64,000 bases of DNA from contig NZ_JACJTR010000010.1 of NCBI RefSeq assembly GCF_014698795.1, positions 62,001 through 126,000 on the forward strand, given 5' to 3'. The position numbers and the translations under genes are program-made. The notes under the pieces were generated by a model, which had not been told where the DNA came from, searched no databases, and worked only from the letters and a program-made list of their open reading frames with translations. How positions within the stretch are numbered: position 1 is the first letter of the stretch; every line of letters begins with the position of its first letter. Source of the DNA: Nostoc sp. FACHB-892. Lineage in GTDB: Bacteria > Cyanobacteriota > Cyanobacteriia > Cyanobacteriales > Nostocaceae. Positions 46,410-56,005 of the stretch are shown piece after piece.

Positions 46410-46860
46410 TGAAATCTATACCTTATACTTGCAAACTTATTACTTGCTTGATTAGTCAAGTACACTAACAGGTTTACCCATCCCTTAGGGCAGCTAATTA
46501 TATTAAATTTTTCCACCCTAGATGTTGATGGTACTTCGGTAATCAAGTTTTCCTAGTCTTTTAAAGGGATGTTTTTGGCTCAGTTACCATTTTTAACACG
46601 CTTTGTTGAATTTCGTAGGACGTTTCCCTGAGATTAATTCCTCTGTCGGGAAGTTTCCGCAAGTAAATCTATTATTCTAAGCAATTTGAGAATATAACTA
46701 ACTGGACAAAGCTGCAAGTCAATTTCAGCGGCTTGGCTCTGCTCAGTTGCAATACGCGATCACCTACGGCGGGCGGGTACGCCATCGCGCCACATCAAAA
46801 GAGCAGTATTTTTTGGGAGAATGCGGTAAGCAAAGCTATACCGTTAGGCTTATCATTTAC
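46410..46860. other. Spacer with dispersed repeats
   Basis: About 450 bp between two minus-strand genes. A GC-rich unit (46756-46790: GCGATCACCTACGGC and GGTACGCCATCGC) related to the repeats at 47649 and 48699 lies near its right end, just after the Uma2 stop. The left part should contain the DUF3352 gene promoter. No gene seen. Confidence 0.4.
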
Positions 46861-47424
46861 CTATATTTGCAACTCAAATCCAGGTAATATATCTTCTCCA
46901 GAAACAATCGTTGGCATTTGCACAACTTCTACAGCTTTCAAAAGTCGGTAAATTTCAACTTGGCGATCTTGAAGATTAATTAGCCAACCCAAGCGCAGAC
47001 CATTTTTAATGTATTCCTGCATTTTCTCTTGAATCGGTGCAAGGCGATCTGTCTCCGAGCGCAGTTCAATCAAAAAGTCGGGTACAAGTGGCGGAAATTT
47101 TTTTCGTTGTTCTGGTGTTAAAGCTTCCCAGCGTTCCAATTTTACCCAAGCAGCATCAGGGGAACGTTTTGCACCGTTGGGAAGTATAAAAATAGTTGAA
47201 GAACTAAAAACTTTCCCTAATTTAGCTTGACGATTCCAAATTTCTAAATCAGCGATCAGTCCAGCTTCTTGATTTCCACTTTCTCCTCCTACTGGTGGCA
47301 CAATTATTAATTCTCCAGCTGCATTCATTTCCAGGCTTACATCACGATTGGCAATACACAATTGATAAAATTGCTCATCGGTTAAATGAGCAATCGGTTC
47401 TAGATTTAGCACAACAGTATTCAT
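46861..47424 (-). CDS. Uma2 family (PD-(D/E)XK-like) protein
   Basis: A 187-residue Uma2/DUF820 family protein, a large paralogous group in cyanobacteria with a restriction-endonuclease-like fold. Typical pieces are MTDEQFYQL-like opening seen as LTDEQFYQLCIAN, GELIIVPPVGGESG, SPDAAWVKLERW, and VPDFLIELRSETDRLAPIQEKMQEYI, where the Asp and Glu could bind metal. Role is unknown; many copies accompany mobile or repeat DNA. Dispersed repeats lie on both sides here. Length is normal. Confidence 0.88.
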   Translation of the reverse strand: MNTVVLNLEPIAHLTDEQFYQLCIANRDVSLEMNAAGELIIVPPVGGESGNQEAGLIADLEIWNRQAKLGKVFSSSTIFILPNGAKRSPDAAWVKLERWEALTPEQRKKFPPLVPDFLIELRSETDRLAPIQEKMQEYIKNGLRLGWLINLQDRQVEIYRLLKAVEVVQMPTIVSGEDILPGFELQI

Positions 47425-47648
47425 TAAACTTTTCCTCGTGTTTTTCTTGCTAACATCAGTAGGAAATTCTTGCTTGTTGGAAAATTTCTTGAGGTGTAAT
47501 TTGCTGACTCTATTTTAAAGAGGATGCGATCGCCTAACAACGGCAAACAATCACCGAAAACTCATTAATTTAACGGCACTAATACCAGAAGCGATCGCTG
47601 CCACAATAGTTCAACATTCCTTTGATTATTTCATTGTGTTGCTCAGTA

Positions 47649-47680
47649 GCGATCGCCACGGCAAGCAGGTACGCCATCAC
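47649..47680. repeat. HIP1-linked dispersed repeat
   Basis: GCGATCGCCACGG is followed by GCAAGCAGGTACGCCATCAC, related to the repeat at 46756-46790. It sits just past the stop of the chorismate-lyase-like gene. Confidence 0.55.
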
Positions 47681-47696
47681 ACTACATCATGGATTT

Positions 47697-48320
47697 TTAC
47701 TGATTTTGGGAATTTAATTGCATAACACCCAAATATTTAGTTAAATAAGGCGAAAAAACTTCATAAATTAACGTTAGTGGTTGTCCATGATGCCAAAACA
47801 AATAGTGGCGACCCCAAAAAGGCCCGATTACATCAAAACCAGACTCTAGCGCCGATGAGTCACCATAGTAAATTCCTCGAACATCCCGATACAACTCTGT
47901 GCGAAGACGAGCTAAACTTGCCCAAATTGGTAATGAACGATTTTGCAAATACTCATCTACATGACTAGCCTCCCACCACGAGGTAGCATAGGCTAATCGT
48001 TGACCAGAAGCAGTTCGTAGCCACACTTGCCGCCGTAATCGCGGCCCTGGTACAGCTTGGATCAAGTCAGGTGCAGCATCTAAGTCCATACCAATCAATG
48101 ACATATCAATGACATCTACTTCTACAGGCTCACCTGTAAGCAATTCTAGGTGACGTGTTGGAGAGCCGTCGCCCAAAAGCATTAGCTGCCAAGCAGGTGC
48201 TAGCTGAGTATGAGGTAAACTTTTTTGAATTACTTCCTCCCCTCCTTGCCAAATCGGAGTGAGGCGATGCCAAGCTGCTGGCAGTGTTAAGTTGTTTGTC
48301 GGCGTAAAAGTAATACTCAA
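47697..48320 (-). CDS. Chorismate lyase (DUF98 type)
   Basis: A 207-residue protein of the chorismate lyase/DUF98 family, which in cyanobacteria releases pyruvate from chorismate to give 4-hydroxybenzoate, the head-group precursor of plastoquinone. Seen are LTPIWQGGEEVIQKSLPHTQLAPAWQLMLLGDGSPTRHLELLTGE-type opening (kept short here: LLGDGSPTRHLELLTG), RLRRQVWLRTASGQRLAYA with conserved Arg residues, and LPIWASLARLRTELYRDVRG. The frame starts with TTG at 48320; no ATG lies close by, so the start is less certain. It is upstream of no obvious partner; a tRNA gene precedes it. Confidence 0.82.
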   Translation of the reverse strand: MSITFTPTNNLTLPAAWHRLTPIWQGGEEVIQKSLPHTQLAPAWQLMLLGDGSPTRHLELLTGEPVEVDVIDMSLIGMDLDAAPDLIQAVPGPRLRRQVWLRTASGQRLAYATSWWEASHVDEYLQNRSLPIWASLARLRTELYRDVRGIYYGDSSALESGFDVIGPFWGRHYLFWHHGQPLTLIYEVFSPYLTKYLGVMQLNSQNQ

Positions 48321-48447
48321 TGCTTTTTACAAAACTTCACGTATCTCTATAAAAGCATAAAAAACCTGAGCTATACCAAGATTTAAGGGTCAACAGTCTA
48401 AGGTCTATTGACCTATGACTATTGACCCTTTATTAACAAACAAAATA

Positions 48448-48528
48448 TGCGGATGGCGAGACTCGAACTCGCAAGGCAAAGCCACACGCACCTCAAGCGT
48501 GCGCGTATACCAATTCCGCCACATCCGC
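48448..48528 (-). tRNA. tRNA-Leu(GAG)
   Basis: A complete cloverleaf on the minus strand. Acceptor stem GCGGATG pairs with CATCCGC, discriminator A. The anticodon stem CACGC/GCGTG encloses TTGAGGT, giving anticodon GAG (genomic 48492-48494). The long variable arm and the T arm GCGAG-TTCGAGT-CTCGC are normal for class II tRNA-Leu. CCA is not encoded. Confidence 0.97.
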
Positions 48529-48963
48529 ACGGCTTGTCTAAGCATAAACTATAGCATAAGAAAATAATTATAGTAAGGTGATATCTAAGTTATATTTCTC
48601 AAAAATATAAATTTCTTCAAGGCGGTATCAGACTGACAGAAATTTAGCAGATGCACAAGTGATATTAAAAAGGGTAGAGCGACTGTGGGAGGTGCGGTGC
48701 GATGGCGTACCCGCCCGTCGTAGGCGATGTCTACAACAGGTTACGCCTACGCAAAAGCCCAGTTTAGTAAGCTAGGCAAGATTTACAGCAGCAATGTTGT
48801 TAGTCTAGTAAGACTAGTAGAGGCAGTAAGCCTGCAATATGCGAGTTTGCTTAGTAATCAGGGTGGCGAATCTCCTGTGATAATTTGAAATAATGCGAAA
48901 GCATCGTTTCAAGTTGGATCGGAGAAAATGTCAATCTACTGGTAATGATATCGAAACTAAAAA
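48529..48963. other. tRNA-Leu/accC intergenic region with repeat
   Basis: About 435 bp between the minus-strand tRNA and plus-strand accC should contain both promoters. A GC-rich repeat at about 48699-48729 (GCGATGGCGTACCCGCC, then GTAGGCGATG) with a following TTACGCCTACGC copy belongs to the same family as 46756-46790. No gene seen. Confidence 0.4.
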
Positions 48964-50307
48964 ATGAAGTTTGACAAAATATTAATTGCCAATCGGGGAG
49001 AAATCGCCCTTCGCATTCTCCGCGCCTGTGAAGAAATGGGAATTGCGACAGTCGCGGTTCATTCCACCGTTGACCGGAATGCTCTCCACGTCCAGCTTGC
49101 TGATGAAGCGGTTTGCATTGGGGAACCTGCTAGCGGTAAAAGTTATTTGAATATTCCCAATATTATTGCTGCTGCACTGACGCGCAATGCAACTGCTATT
49201 CATCCAGGTTATGGCTTTTTGGCAGAAAATGCCCGGTTTGCGGAAATCTGTGCCGACCATCATATTGCTTTTATCGGCCCAACTCCAGAAGCTATAAAGC
49301 TGATGGGGGATAAATCCACTGCCAAAGAAACCATGCAAAAAGCTGGAGTCCCGACAGTACCAGGTAGTGAGGGGTTAGTAGAATCCGAGGAAGAAGGATT
49401 AAAATTCGCCAAGGAAATCGGCTATCCGGTAATGATCAAAGCCACAGCAGGTGGCGGTGGGCGGGGTATGCGCCTAGTGCGTTCTGAAGATGAATTTGTC
49501 AAACTTTTCTTAGCAGCCCAAGGCGAAGCAGGAGCCGCTTTTGGTAATTCTGGCGTTTACATAGAAAAATTTATTGAACGTCCCCGCCACATCGAATTTC
49601 AAATTTTGGCGGATAACTACGGTAATGTTATCCACTTAGGCGAACGGGATTGCTCAATTCAGCGCCGGAATCAAAAGCTACTAGAAGAAGCACCAAGTCC
49701 CGCTCTCGACGAAGAGCTACGTGAGAAAATGGGACAAGCTGCTGTCAAAGCTGCCCAATTCATTAATTACAGTGGGGCAGGTACTATCGAGTTTCTCTTG
49801 GATAGATCCGGTAAATTCTACTTTATGGAAATGAACACCCGGATTCAAGTAGAACATCCTGTAACAGAGATGATTACTGGAATAGACTTGGTTGCCGAAC
49901 AAATTCGGATTGCTCAAGGAGAAAGACTCAAGCTTACCCAAGAACAAGTAGTCTTGCGGGGTCATTCGATTGAGTGCCGGATCAACGCTGAAGACCCAGA
50001 TCATGACTTTCGTCCTTCTCCTGGACGGATAAGTGGCTATCTGCCCCCTGGAGGCCCTGGTGTTCGCATTGATTCCCACGTTTACACAGATTACCAAATC
50101 CCGCCTTACTACGATTCTTTGATCGGGAAGTTAATTGTTTGGGCCCCAGACCGAGCCACTGCTATTAACCGTATGAAACGCGCACTCCGGGAATGTGCCA
50201 TCACTGGACTACCCACAACAATCGGGTTTCATCAAAGAATTATGGAAACTCCACAATTTTTGCAGGGTAATGTCTATACAAGTTTTGTCCAGGAGATGAA
50301 CGGTTAG
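48964..50307 (+). CDS. accC: Acetyl-CoA carboxylase, biotin carboxylase subunit
   Basis: A 447-residue biotin carboxylase that carboxylates biotin on AccB with ATP and bicarbonate, the first step of fatty acid synthesis. The ATP-grasp glycine loop is [14 protein letters not shown] at about 159-172, [15 protein letters not shown] at about 80-94, and [14 protein letters not shown] at about 288-301 includes catalytic residues. Length is normal. accB is not adjacent, as usual in cyanobacteria where these genes are dispersed. A composite repeat with a REP-like hairpin follows the stop. Confidence 0.96.
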   Translation: MKFDKILIANRGEIALRILRACEEMGIATVAVHSTVDRNALHVQLADEAVCIGEPASGKSYLNIPNIIAAALTRNATAIHPGYGFLAENARFAEICADHHIAFIGPTPEAIKLMGDKSTAKETMQKAGVPTVPGSEGLVESEEEGLKFAKEIGYPVMIKATAGGGGRGMRLVRSEDEFVKLFLAAQGEAGAAFGNSGVYIEKFIERPRHIEFQILADNYGNVIHLGERDCSIQRRNQKLLEEAPSPALDEELREKMGQAAVKAAQFINYSGAGTIEFLLDRSGKFYFMEMNTRIQVEHPVTEMITGIDLVAEQIRIAQGERLKLTQEQVVLRGHSIECRINAEDPDHDFRPSPGRISGYLPPGGPGVRIDSHVYTDYQIPPYYDSLIGKLIVWAPDRATAINRMKRALRECAITGLPTTIGFHQRIMETPQFLQGNVYTSFVQEMNG

Positions 50308-50372
50308 GGGAGTGGGGAGAGCTGGGGAAGCAGGGGGAGCAGGGGGAGCAGGGGAGGCAGGGGGGACAAGGG

Positions 50373-50412
50373 GACAAGAGGTGAGAACTTGAAACAAGTC
50401 TTTCCCCTTGTC
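50373..50412 (+). repeat. 40 bp REP-like hairpin, copy 2
   Basis: Same 40 bp hairpin as 21942-21981, in the same orientation, between accC and yggT. G-rich tandem words flank the left and CCCAATGCTCAATGCCC words the right, as in copy 1. Confidence 0.85.
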
Positions 50413-50484
50413 CCCAATTCTCCTTGTCTCCAAACCCTCTGCCCAATGCTCAATGCCCAATTCCCCATTCTCAATGCCCCATGC

Positions 50485-50778
50485 CTAATTTACACGAGCC
50501 AGCATGGTCAGCAATCCTTGCTGACCTAGTAATATTTCTCGCACCAGACTGAAGATACCAACCCAAATAATAGGTGTAATATCCACTCCGCCTATAGGTT
50601 GTACTAGTTTTCGCAATGGCACTAAAAATGGTTCGGTAGGCCAAGCTATTAAATTAAAGGGCAAACGATTCAGATTCACTTGCGGATACCAAGTGAGAAT
50701 GATCCGAAATATAAATAAAAATGTCATCAGCCCTAACACAGGGCCAAGAATCCAAGCAGTCAGGTCAACACCAGTCAT
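50485..50778 (-). CDS. YggT family membrane protein
   Basis: A 97-residue YggT/YlmG family protein with two hydrophobic regions at about 5-30 and 65-85. Diagnostic segments are FRIILTWYPQVNLNRLPFN, then TEPFLVPLRKLVQPIGGVDITPIIW. Plastid and cyanobacterial homologues affect thylakoid or nucleoid organisation, and some are linked to cytochrome or photosystem assembly, but the molecular function is unsettled. It is convergent with accC and divergent from psbX. Confidence 0.88.
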   Translation of the reverse strand: MTGVDLTAWILGPVLGLMTFLFIFRIILTWYPQVNLNRLPFNLIAWPTEPFLVPLRKLVQPIGGVDITPIIWVGIFSLVREILLGQQGLLTMLARVN

Positions 50779-51030
50779 CGGTTTAAGGTACTATCTGTAA
50801 AGAAAGAAAAACTTAGGCGGCAAGCCGCGCTTCGCTCACGCCACAAAATTTGAAGCTTTGTAAAGCACTCTCATCATCATTTTAACCAAATGCTGCCACT
50901 TCCTTTTGGAATACAAAAGCAAACTTACTCACAGCAGTTAACAAGTTTGGCAGTTCAGATTTAGAGGCTTCTCAAGAAAGTAATACACTATTAAAATTAA
51001 GATGAAGTGTGTAAAAAAAGGTTTAGAAGT

Positions 51031-51150
51031 ATGACGCCTTCTTTAGCAAATTTTCTTTGGAGTCTGCTATGGGGTACTGCAATTGTTGTAATCCCCGCTA
51101 CAGTTGGTCTAATTTTCATTAGCCAAAAAGATAAAATCCAGCGTTCATAA
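51031..51150 (+). CDS. psbX: Photosystem II reaction centre protein X
   Basis: A 39-residue gene too short for a usual gene caller: it reads MTPSLANFLWSLLWGT followed by one membrane helix (about 10-31) and a charged QKDKIQRS tail. Length, N-terminus and single helix match cyanobacterial PsbX, a low-molecular-mass subunit near cytochrome b559 that affects quinone turnover. The ATG is preceded by GGTTTAGAAGT. It stands between yggT (minus) and ycf66 (plus). Confidence 0.92.
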   Translation: MTPSLANFLWSLLWGTAIVVIPATVGLIFISQKDKIQRS

Positions 51151-51395
51151 TGCTTGTGAGAGTTGAATTAACTCTCATAACCTATTGTCTGTCAGCTATT
51201 TATGATTGCACTAAAAGCAGCAGTGTTTGCCGCTAGTGGTAGTTGTAGATTACAGACATAAGTGTTTTTATTTTTCGGTGAACAGCTTCAGAGCTTCTTT
51301 GCCAGAGGCTTTGAAGCTTAAATATATCGTGACTAATTACAGTAGTGATTTTAATTGTGACTCGCTAACATAGATTTGATATTGGGAAAACAGCA

Positions 51396-52310
51396 ATGAT
51401 AAATTTTGGGCTGAACTCAGCCAGTTTTCTGGCTCAGGTAAATTTTGGGGCAAACTCAGCCAGTATTCTAGGAATTTTCCTGGCTGTGGCTGGGGCAGCA
51501 CTGTATTTTCTCCGCACTGTGCGTCCTGAATTGTCACGGGATCAAGATATCTTTTTTGCAGCAGTCGGTTTGCTCTGCGGCTTTATTCTCGTGTTTCAAG
51601 GATGGCGCTTAGACCCGATTTTGCAATTTGGTCAACTGCTTTTAGTTGGCACAACTGTATTTTTTGCAGTTGAAAGTATTCGTCTGCGGAGTATAGCTAC
51701 CCAACAAGCAAAGCGCAACACTCCGATTGTGGACGATGAGCGAGAGGTAAGCAGAAACTATTCCTATAATGATCGCAGAAAGTATGAAGCTCAAATGGAT
51801 GCAGACTTAGATCCATTGCCTTATGAAGAGGAGGAGGAACGCCCCGTGCGTGCCCGGATTCGCGGTAGCAGGGATGAGATTTCAACTCGTGATGACTATT
51901 ACGAGGAGCAACCCCCTCGTCGTTCAGAACGCCGCAACAGCAGCAGTGAAAGACAGGCTCCAGTAGATAGAACGCGGCGGCGGACTTCTGGGCGTCCTGT
52001 AAATCGCCCTTCTGAAACCTCTGAAGAAGAAAATTGGGGTTCTTCATCTAGGCAAGTTGATGATTGGGAAAGTTCGGGAGGGGAAGTCAGAAAACCTTCT
52101 CGTCGTAGTAATAACGGGCCCCAGCGTTCAGAAAGTCGTGAAGATGATGTTGCTCCCAGACCAAGAAGACGTCGTCCACCGACTGACTCAACTCCTCGAA
52201 GACCGCGTGAAGATGATGAAGCTATCCCAACGGATTACGTACCATACAACCCGATTGAAAAGCCAAATGAGGGACTAGATAATTCGACCGATTTTGATGA
52301 TGATGTTTAA
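51396..52310 (+). CDS. ycf66: Ycf66 family protein
   Basis: A 304-residue protein whose first 105 residues match Ycf66: NFGANSASILGIFLAVAGAA, then LYFLRTVRPELSRDQDIFFAAVG, with three membrane helices before about residue 105. The remaining 200 residues are a very hydrophilic, Arg/Glu/Asp-rich low-complexity tail that probably lacks stable structure. Ycf66 is encoded in some plastids and all cyanobacteria near photosynthesis genes; its function is unknown. It lies 245 bp after psbX on the same strand. Confidence 0.9.
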   Translation: MINFGLNSASFLAQVNFGANSASILGIFLAVAGAALYFLRTVRPELSRDQDIFFAAVGLLCGFILVFQGWRLDPILQFGQLLLVGTTVFFAVESIRLRSIATQQAKRNTPIVDDEREVSRNYSYNDRRKYEAQMDADLDPLPYEEEEERPVRARIRGSRDEISTRDDYYEEQPPRRSERRNSSSERQAPVDRTRRRTSGRPVNRPSETSEEENWGSSSRQVDDWESSGGEVRKPSRRSNNGPQRSESREDDVAPRPRRRRPPTDSTPRRPREDDEAIPTDYVPYNPIEKPNEGLDNSTDFDDDV

Positions 52311-52357
52311 AACAGTTGGCGTGGAAGTAGGTTTAAAGGCAACGGAAAACAGTTGAG

Positions 52358-52918
52358 GTGGAAAAATTTACGCCTACATTTTGGCTCCAAAGACCAATTC
52401 ATTGGAGCCTGGTTTTTGGTTTAACCAGTTTGCTTGCATCTTGTGGTTCTAACAATATTCCCATAGGGCCTACTTCCCTCAACAGTCGCTACACCGAGGA
52501 GCAACCTGCTTTGAGTGGAAATGGGCGCTTTTTAGCGTTTGTATCTAATCGGAATGGTAATCAGCAGCTACTGGTTTTCGATTTGGAGAGGCAACTGTTT
52601 ATTGCTACACCTGGCATAAACCGAGTGGAGACAATTGCTGAAAGTCCTAGCTTGAGCTATACCGGTCGTTATATTGCTTATCTTACTAGTGACCAAGGTA
52701 GACCAGTGGTAGCGCTTTACGATCGCGCTACACAGCAGTCGCAAATCGTCACACCAACCTATCGCGGCTGGGTGAGAAAACCAAATATCAGCCCAGATGG
52801 ACGTTATGTTGTCTTTGAAACCGCCAGCCGTGGCCAGTGGGATATTGAAGTCTTAGACCGGGGGCCAAATATTGAGTTAGATATTCCTAATGGTGCAACT
52901 GTAGGTTCACCTCCGTAG
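52358..52918 (+). CDS. TolB-like lipoprotein with PD40 repeats, copy 1
   Basis: A 186-residue exported protein. The start is a GTG with GTTGAGGTGG just upstream. Residues 1-29 are a lipoprotein signal ending in LLASC, so Cys29 should be lipidated. The rest carries three TolB/WD40-like beta-propeller motifs, each with a SxxGRxxAFxS core: LSGNGRFLAFVSNRNG, LSYTGRYIAYLTSDQG and ISPDGRYVVFETASRG. Three motifs are too few for a closed propeller, so it may oligomerise or pair with the similar protein encoded 72 bp downstream. The function is unknown. The preceding ycf66 stop is 47 bp away. Confidence 0.8.
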   Translation: MEKFTPTFWLQRPIHWSLVFGLTSLLASCGSNNIPIGPTSLNSRYTEEQPALSGNGRFLAFVSNRNGNQQLLVFDLERQLFIATPGINRVETIAESPSLSYTGRYIAYLTSDQGRPVVALYDRATQQSQIVTPTYRGWVRKPNISPDGRYVVFETASRGQWDIEVLDRGPNIELDIPNGATVGSPP

Positions 52919-52990
52919 AAGAGAGGGAGCAGGGGAGCAGATAGCAGGGAGATGAGAGAGAATAATTAATGCCCGCCCCATGCCCAATAT

Positions 52991-53515
52991 ATGAAACGTA
53001 TTTTTTTTATACCTGCATTTTTAGGCTTAAGTTTATTAACTGGGTGTTTTGGCTACCCCCGCCTTTTGAGTTATCCCTTTGATCCGGGGGGTCGGAGTCT
53101 CAATAGTTTAGCGTCGGAATTAAATCCTCAAATTTCTGGGAGATACATTGTTTTTATTACTGACCGACGCGGTAGCCAAGATGTTTATATGTTTGATACA
53201 GTGACTCGTGATTTAGTTGATTTGCCGGGTTTAAACTCCTTGGATGCGATCGCAACTCATCCTAGCGTTTCACAAGATGGCCGTTATGTAGTGTTTGGTG
53301 CTAGCCGTCAGGGGCGATCGGCTATTTTTCTCTACGACAGGGAAACACGCCAATCACGAAATTTGACTAATAACCTACAATCTGAAGTCCGCAACCCTAC
53401 AATTAGTGCTGATGGTAGTAGGATCGCTTTTGAATCCAGTAACAACGGTCAGTGGGATGTTTTAGTATATGACCGTTATGGACAGCCGTTGAATATACCT
53501 CAAGAACCACGTTGA
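52991..53515 (+). CDS. TolB-like lipoprotein with PD40 repeats, copy 2
   Basis: A 174-residue paralogue of the upstream lipoprotein. The signal MKRIFFIPAFLGLSLLTGC gives a lipobox LTGC with Cys19. It has the same order of three PD40 motifs (ISGRYIVFITDRRG, VSQDGRYVVFGASRQG, ISADGSRIAFESSNNG). The pair probably arose by tandem duplication, separated only by a G-rich spacer repeat. They could form one propeller together; that is inference. Confidence 0.8.
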   Translation: MKRIFFIPAFLGLSLLTGCFGYPRLLSYPFDPGGRSLNSLASELNPQISGRYIVFITDRRGSQDVYMFDTVTRDLVDLPGLNSLDAIATHPSVSQDGRYVVFGASRQGRSAIFLYDRETRQSRNLTNNLQSEVRNPTISADGSRIAFESSNNGQWDVLVYDRYGQPLNIPQEPR

Positions 53516-53552
53516 AATAGAGTTAGGAGTTAGAAGTTAAAATTCCTAACTC

Positions 53553-54557
53553 TTAACTTTTGTTTTCTAACTGTTGCACAGATTCAATGAGCGATCGCAC
53601 TTGTTCCGTCCCTTCAGAAGGTTCAAATGACAGGGGAAACTTACCCCGAACGATCATCCGTAAACCGAGGGGTGCAAGACTGAGTAATCCTCTTAAATCT
53701 TTAAAGTAATTACCGACAACTTGTAAACCAAATTGACGTTCATCAATCCAACCACCTTCTTTAACTAAATCCACCAATACTTTTCGGTGACGAATTGAGC
53801 GACTATCCTTAGCTTCTTTGTGGGTGAGAATTTCTTGTTTAATTTTGGTAATTTGTTCTAATGGTGCAACCTCCATTGGACAAACTGAATCGCAATACAA
53901 ACAACGGGTGCAACCCCATACGCCTTTAGTACCTTCGTTATAGCTTGCTAAACGATTTTCGGTGTCGCTATCGCGGGAGTCTGCTACCATCCGATAAGCT
54001 TTAGCAAGGGCATGGGGACCAACAAAGTTTGGATCAACTTCACGGGCGTTGCATTCAGAGTAACAAGCACCGCACATAATACAGTTACCAGTTTGATCGA
54101 GGCGCGATCGCTCTTGTGGTGTTTGCAAAAACTCTCTTTCTGGTACTTGTCGGGCTGCCGTACTTACATAAGGAGCAACTGCCTCTAGATTATTCCAGAA
54201 ACTGCTCATATCTACAACCAAATCTTTAATCACGGGCATATTCCCCAGAGGAGCGATCGTGATTTCGCCAATGGCATTTACTTTACTTTGGGATGATGGT
54301 ATTTGTTGTAATCTGGCAAGTTCACTGCCAACATTTTCTTTACAAGCTAAAGCCGAACGGCCATTAATTCGCATAGCACAACTACCACAAATTGTATTAC
54401 GGCAATTTTTACGAAACGCCAAAGTTCCATCTTGCTCCCACTTAATATGGTTGAGGCAATCCAAGATTGTATTACTTGGTTCTGCCTCTACAAGGTAGGT
54501 TTGCACAACGGGGGAGGAATCTTGTTGCTGTCGAATAACCTTAAAAATAACTTCCAT
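53553..54557 (-). CDS. sdhB: Succinate dehydrogenase/fumarate reductase iron-sulfur subunit
   Basis: A 334-residue SdhB-like Fe-S protein from the ATG at 54557 (MEVIFKVIRQ). The plant-ferredoxin domain binds 2Fe-2S through C52, C57, C60 and C72 (CRNTICGSC..C). Two more clusters are coordinated by CIMCGACYSEC and CTRCLYCDSVCP. It passes electrons from succinate to the quinone pool. It is about 100 residues longer than bacterial SdhB, a length common in cyanobacteria, with an extra C-terminal helical region. No SdhA or membrane subunit is adjacent. Confidence 0.93.
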   Translation of the reverse strand: MEVIFKVIRQQQDSSPVVQTYLVEAEPSNTILDCLNHIKWEQDGTLAFRKNCRNTICGSCAMRINGRSALACKENVGSELARLQQIPSSQSKVNAIGEITIAPLGNMPVIKDLVVDMSSFWNNLEAVAPYVSTAARQVPEREFLQTPQERSRLDQTGNCIMCGACYSECNAREVDPNFVGPHALAKAYRMVADSRDSDTENRLASYNEGTKGVWGCTRCLYCDSVCPMEVAPLEQITKIKQEILTHKEAKDSRSIRHRKVLVDLVKEGGWIDERQFGLQVVGNYFKDLRGLLSLAPLGLRMIVRGKFPLSFEPSEGTEQVRSLIESVQQLENKS

Positions 54558-56005
54558 AACCACTAACCAAAATTTTAAAATTGCTTCACCAGCCTCAAAA
54601 ATCATGAGTCAAGGCAGGTAGTTACGAAAAGTGAGCTATACTCTTTTTGCCCTTCATTCAAAGCCTGGTGTTGATAGGCTGACGACGAAAGAGCGACTGA
54701 TTATACTTTAAGCATAACCATTAAAACTTTACTTGTAGCAGCGTTTTAGGCAAGATTTGTGTCAAATTTCAAGATAAAACGCCAAAAATGTAATCATAGC
54801 TTTGCATTGAATTTACCTGTTTAGGAATGTAAGGGAAAGAGCATTTGCTATAGACAGGGATTTATGTTCGTCTCTGACCTAGCGATTATATCCAAATTAA
54901 ATGCATGTTACTTGAGTCAGAGCATCTAGCAGGAAAAATTCTGCCTTCGGTACTGCTTGACGGGATTTTTTGATTATATAGAAGTGTAAAAGGGTATGTT
55001 CAATATATGGTAGTGGCAATCAAGCGCTAGGTATATGTTAAGAGATTTATTCTTCCCATAGACAGACGTACAAAATTGTCTGACTGCTTTTGAGCTTACA
55101 GTAATAAACCGAAGAAGAATCCTTATCATTTTCAAATAAAACTTCTTGCACCGGAAATCCTGGATGTGCAAGACTTATATATTTTTGCCTCCTCTCAATC
55201 AAGAAAATCTTGGATTTAACATATTGGTCAAAACTGCTCGTCTAAATTAGATAAATTTTTATAAAAGGCATAAAGCAATACTCACGCTTGCAATAAAGGG
55301 TTACGAAAATCGTCACTGCTTTTTCCAACCTTTAAGTCCAGGAATTTAAATAAAAATTTACTAGCAATTTTAATTCAAAATTAAACAATTATTTTGCTAT
55401 TATTAGTCCATGCTAGTATTTAATATAAAATTGCGAAGACACAAAACCAGAATCAATAGCCGTATCAGCGCGGCTACTACTGCTTTGTTGATTCGTAATG
55501 TAGAGACAAGAAAATTCGCGTCTCTACTGGCAGGACAAAAGGGTGTATACCCATAGGACTCTATTGAAATACTATGCTGTTCTAAGCTTGAGAGGACGAG
55601 TACAGAAAACTCTACCTGCTCATTGGCAAGAAGGGCAAGCACTAGAAGTGGAAAACCTGCATTTTTTTTGGATCTACGACTTATTTGGAGTAGAACTAAC
55701 CCAATTTGTAAAGGTGGCTGAAAGTTACACCGCTACAGTAGCGCCAAAAAAGAAAATAATTTCATTTCTGATGGCGAATAATGGTTAAAAGTGCCGTGAA
55801 ATCAGCAAAATTAATTTCTATGGCAACTATGACCTCTAATTGGTTGTGGACAACCATATATAGAAGTGCTTTTGGCTCCTATCGGCAGGAATTGACCCAT
55901 TACACTAGAGTCCTAAGTAGCTCTATGCAAATGCTAAAAAGCCAAATGCTGGCATGAGACTACATAGTTTATCAGTTTGGAGAGAGTAAGGAAAATTTGA
56001 GCATA
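54558..56005. other. 1.4 kb AT-rich gap upstream of cyAbrB
   Basis: No accepted gene in about 1450 bp. A hairpin repeat lies at 55500-55527. Short frames at 55409-55555 and 55543-55788 (81 codons, GTG start) might be remnants of a decayed gene: they follow each other and partly overlap, but I recognise no family. The right end contains the promoter region of the AbrB-like regulator, with GGAGAGAGTAAGGA before its ATG. Confidence 0.35.
55500..55527. repeat. GTAGAGAC inverted repeat
   Basis: GTAGAGAC and GTCTCTAC are 8 bp arms around a 12 nt centre. This is a decayed copy of a dispersed 28 bp hairpin seen in many cyanobacterial genomes. Confidence 0.6.

Noticed and set aside
53553..54605. Longer start for sdhB at 54605
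   Set aside because: The upstream 16 residues are not family-like; MEVIFKV at 54557 fits the conserved start.
55543..55788. 81-codon GTG-started frame before cyAbrB
   Set aside because: No recognised family and it begins in repeat DNA; kept only as a possible remnant.
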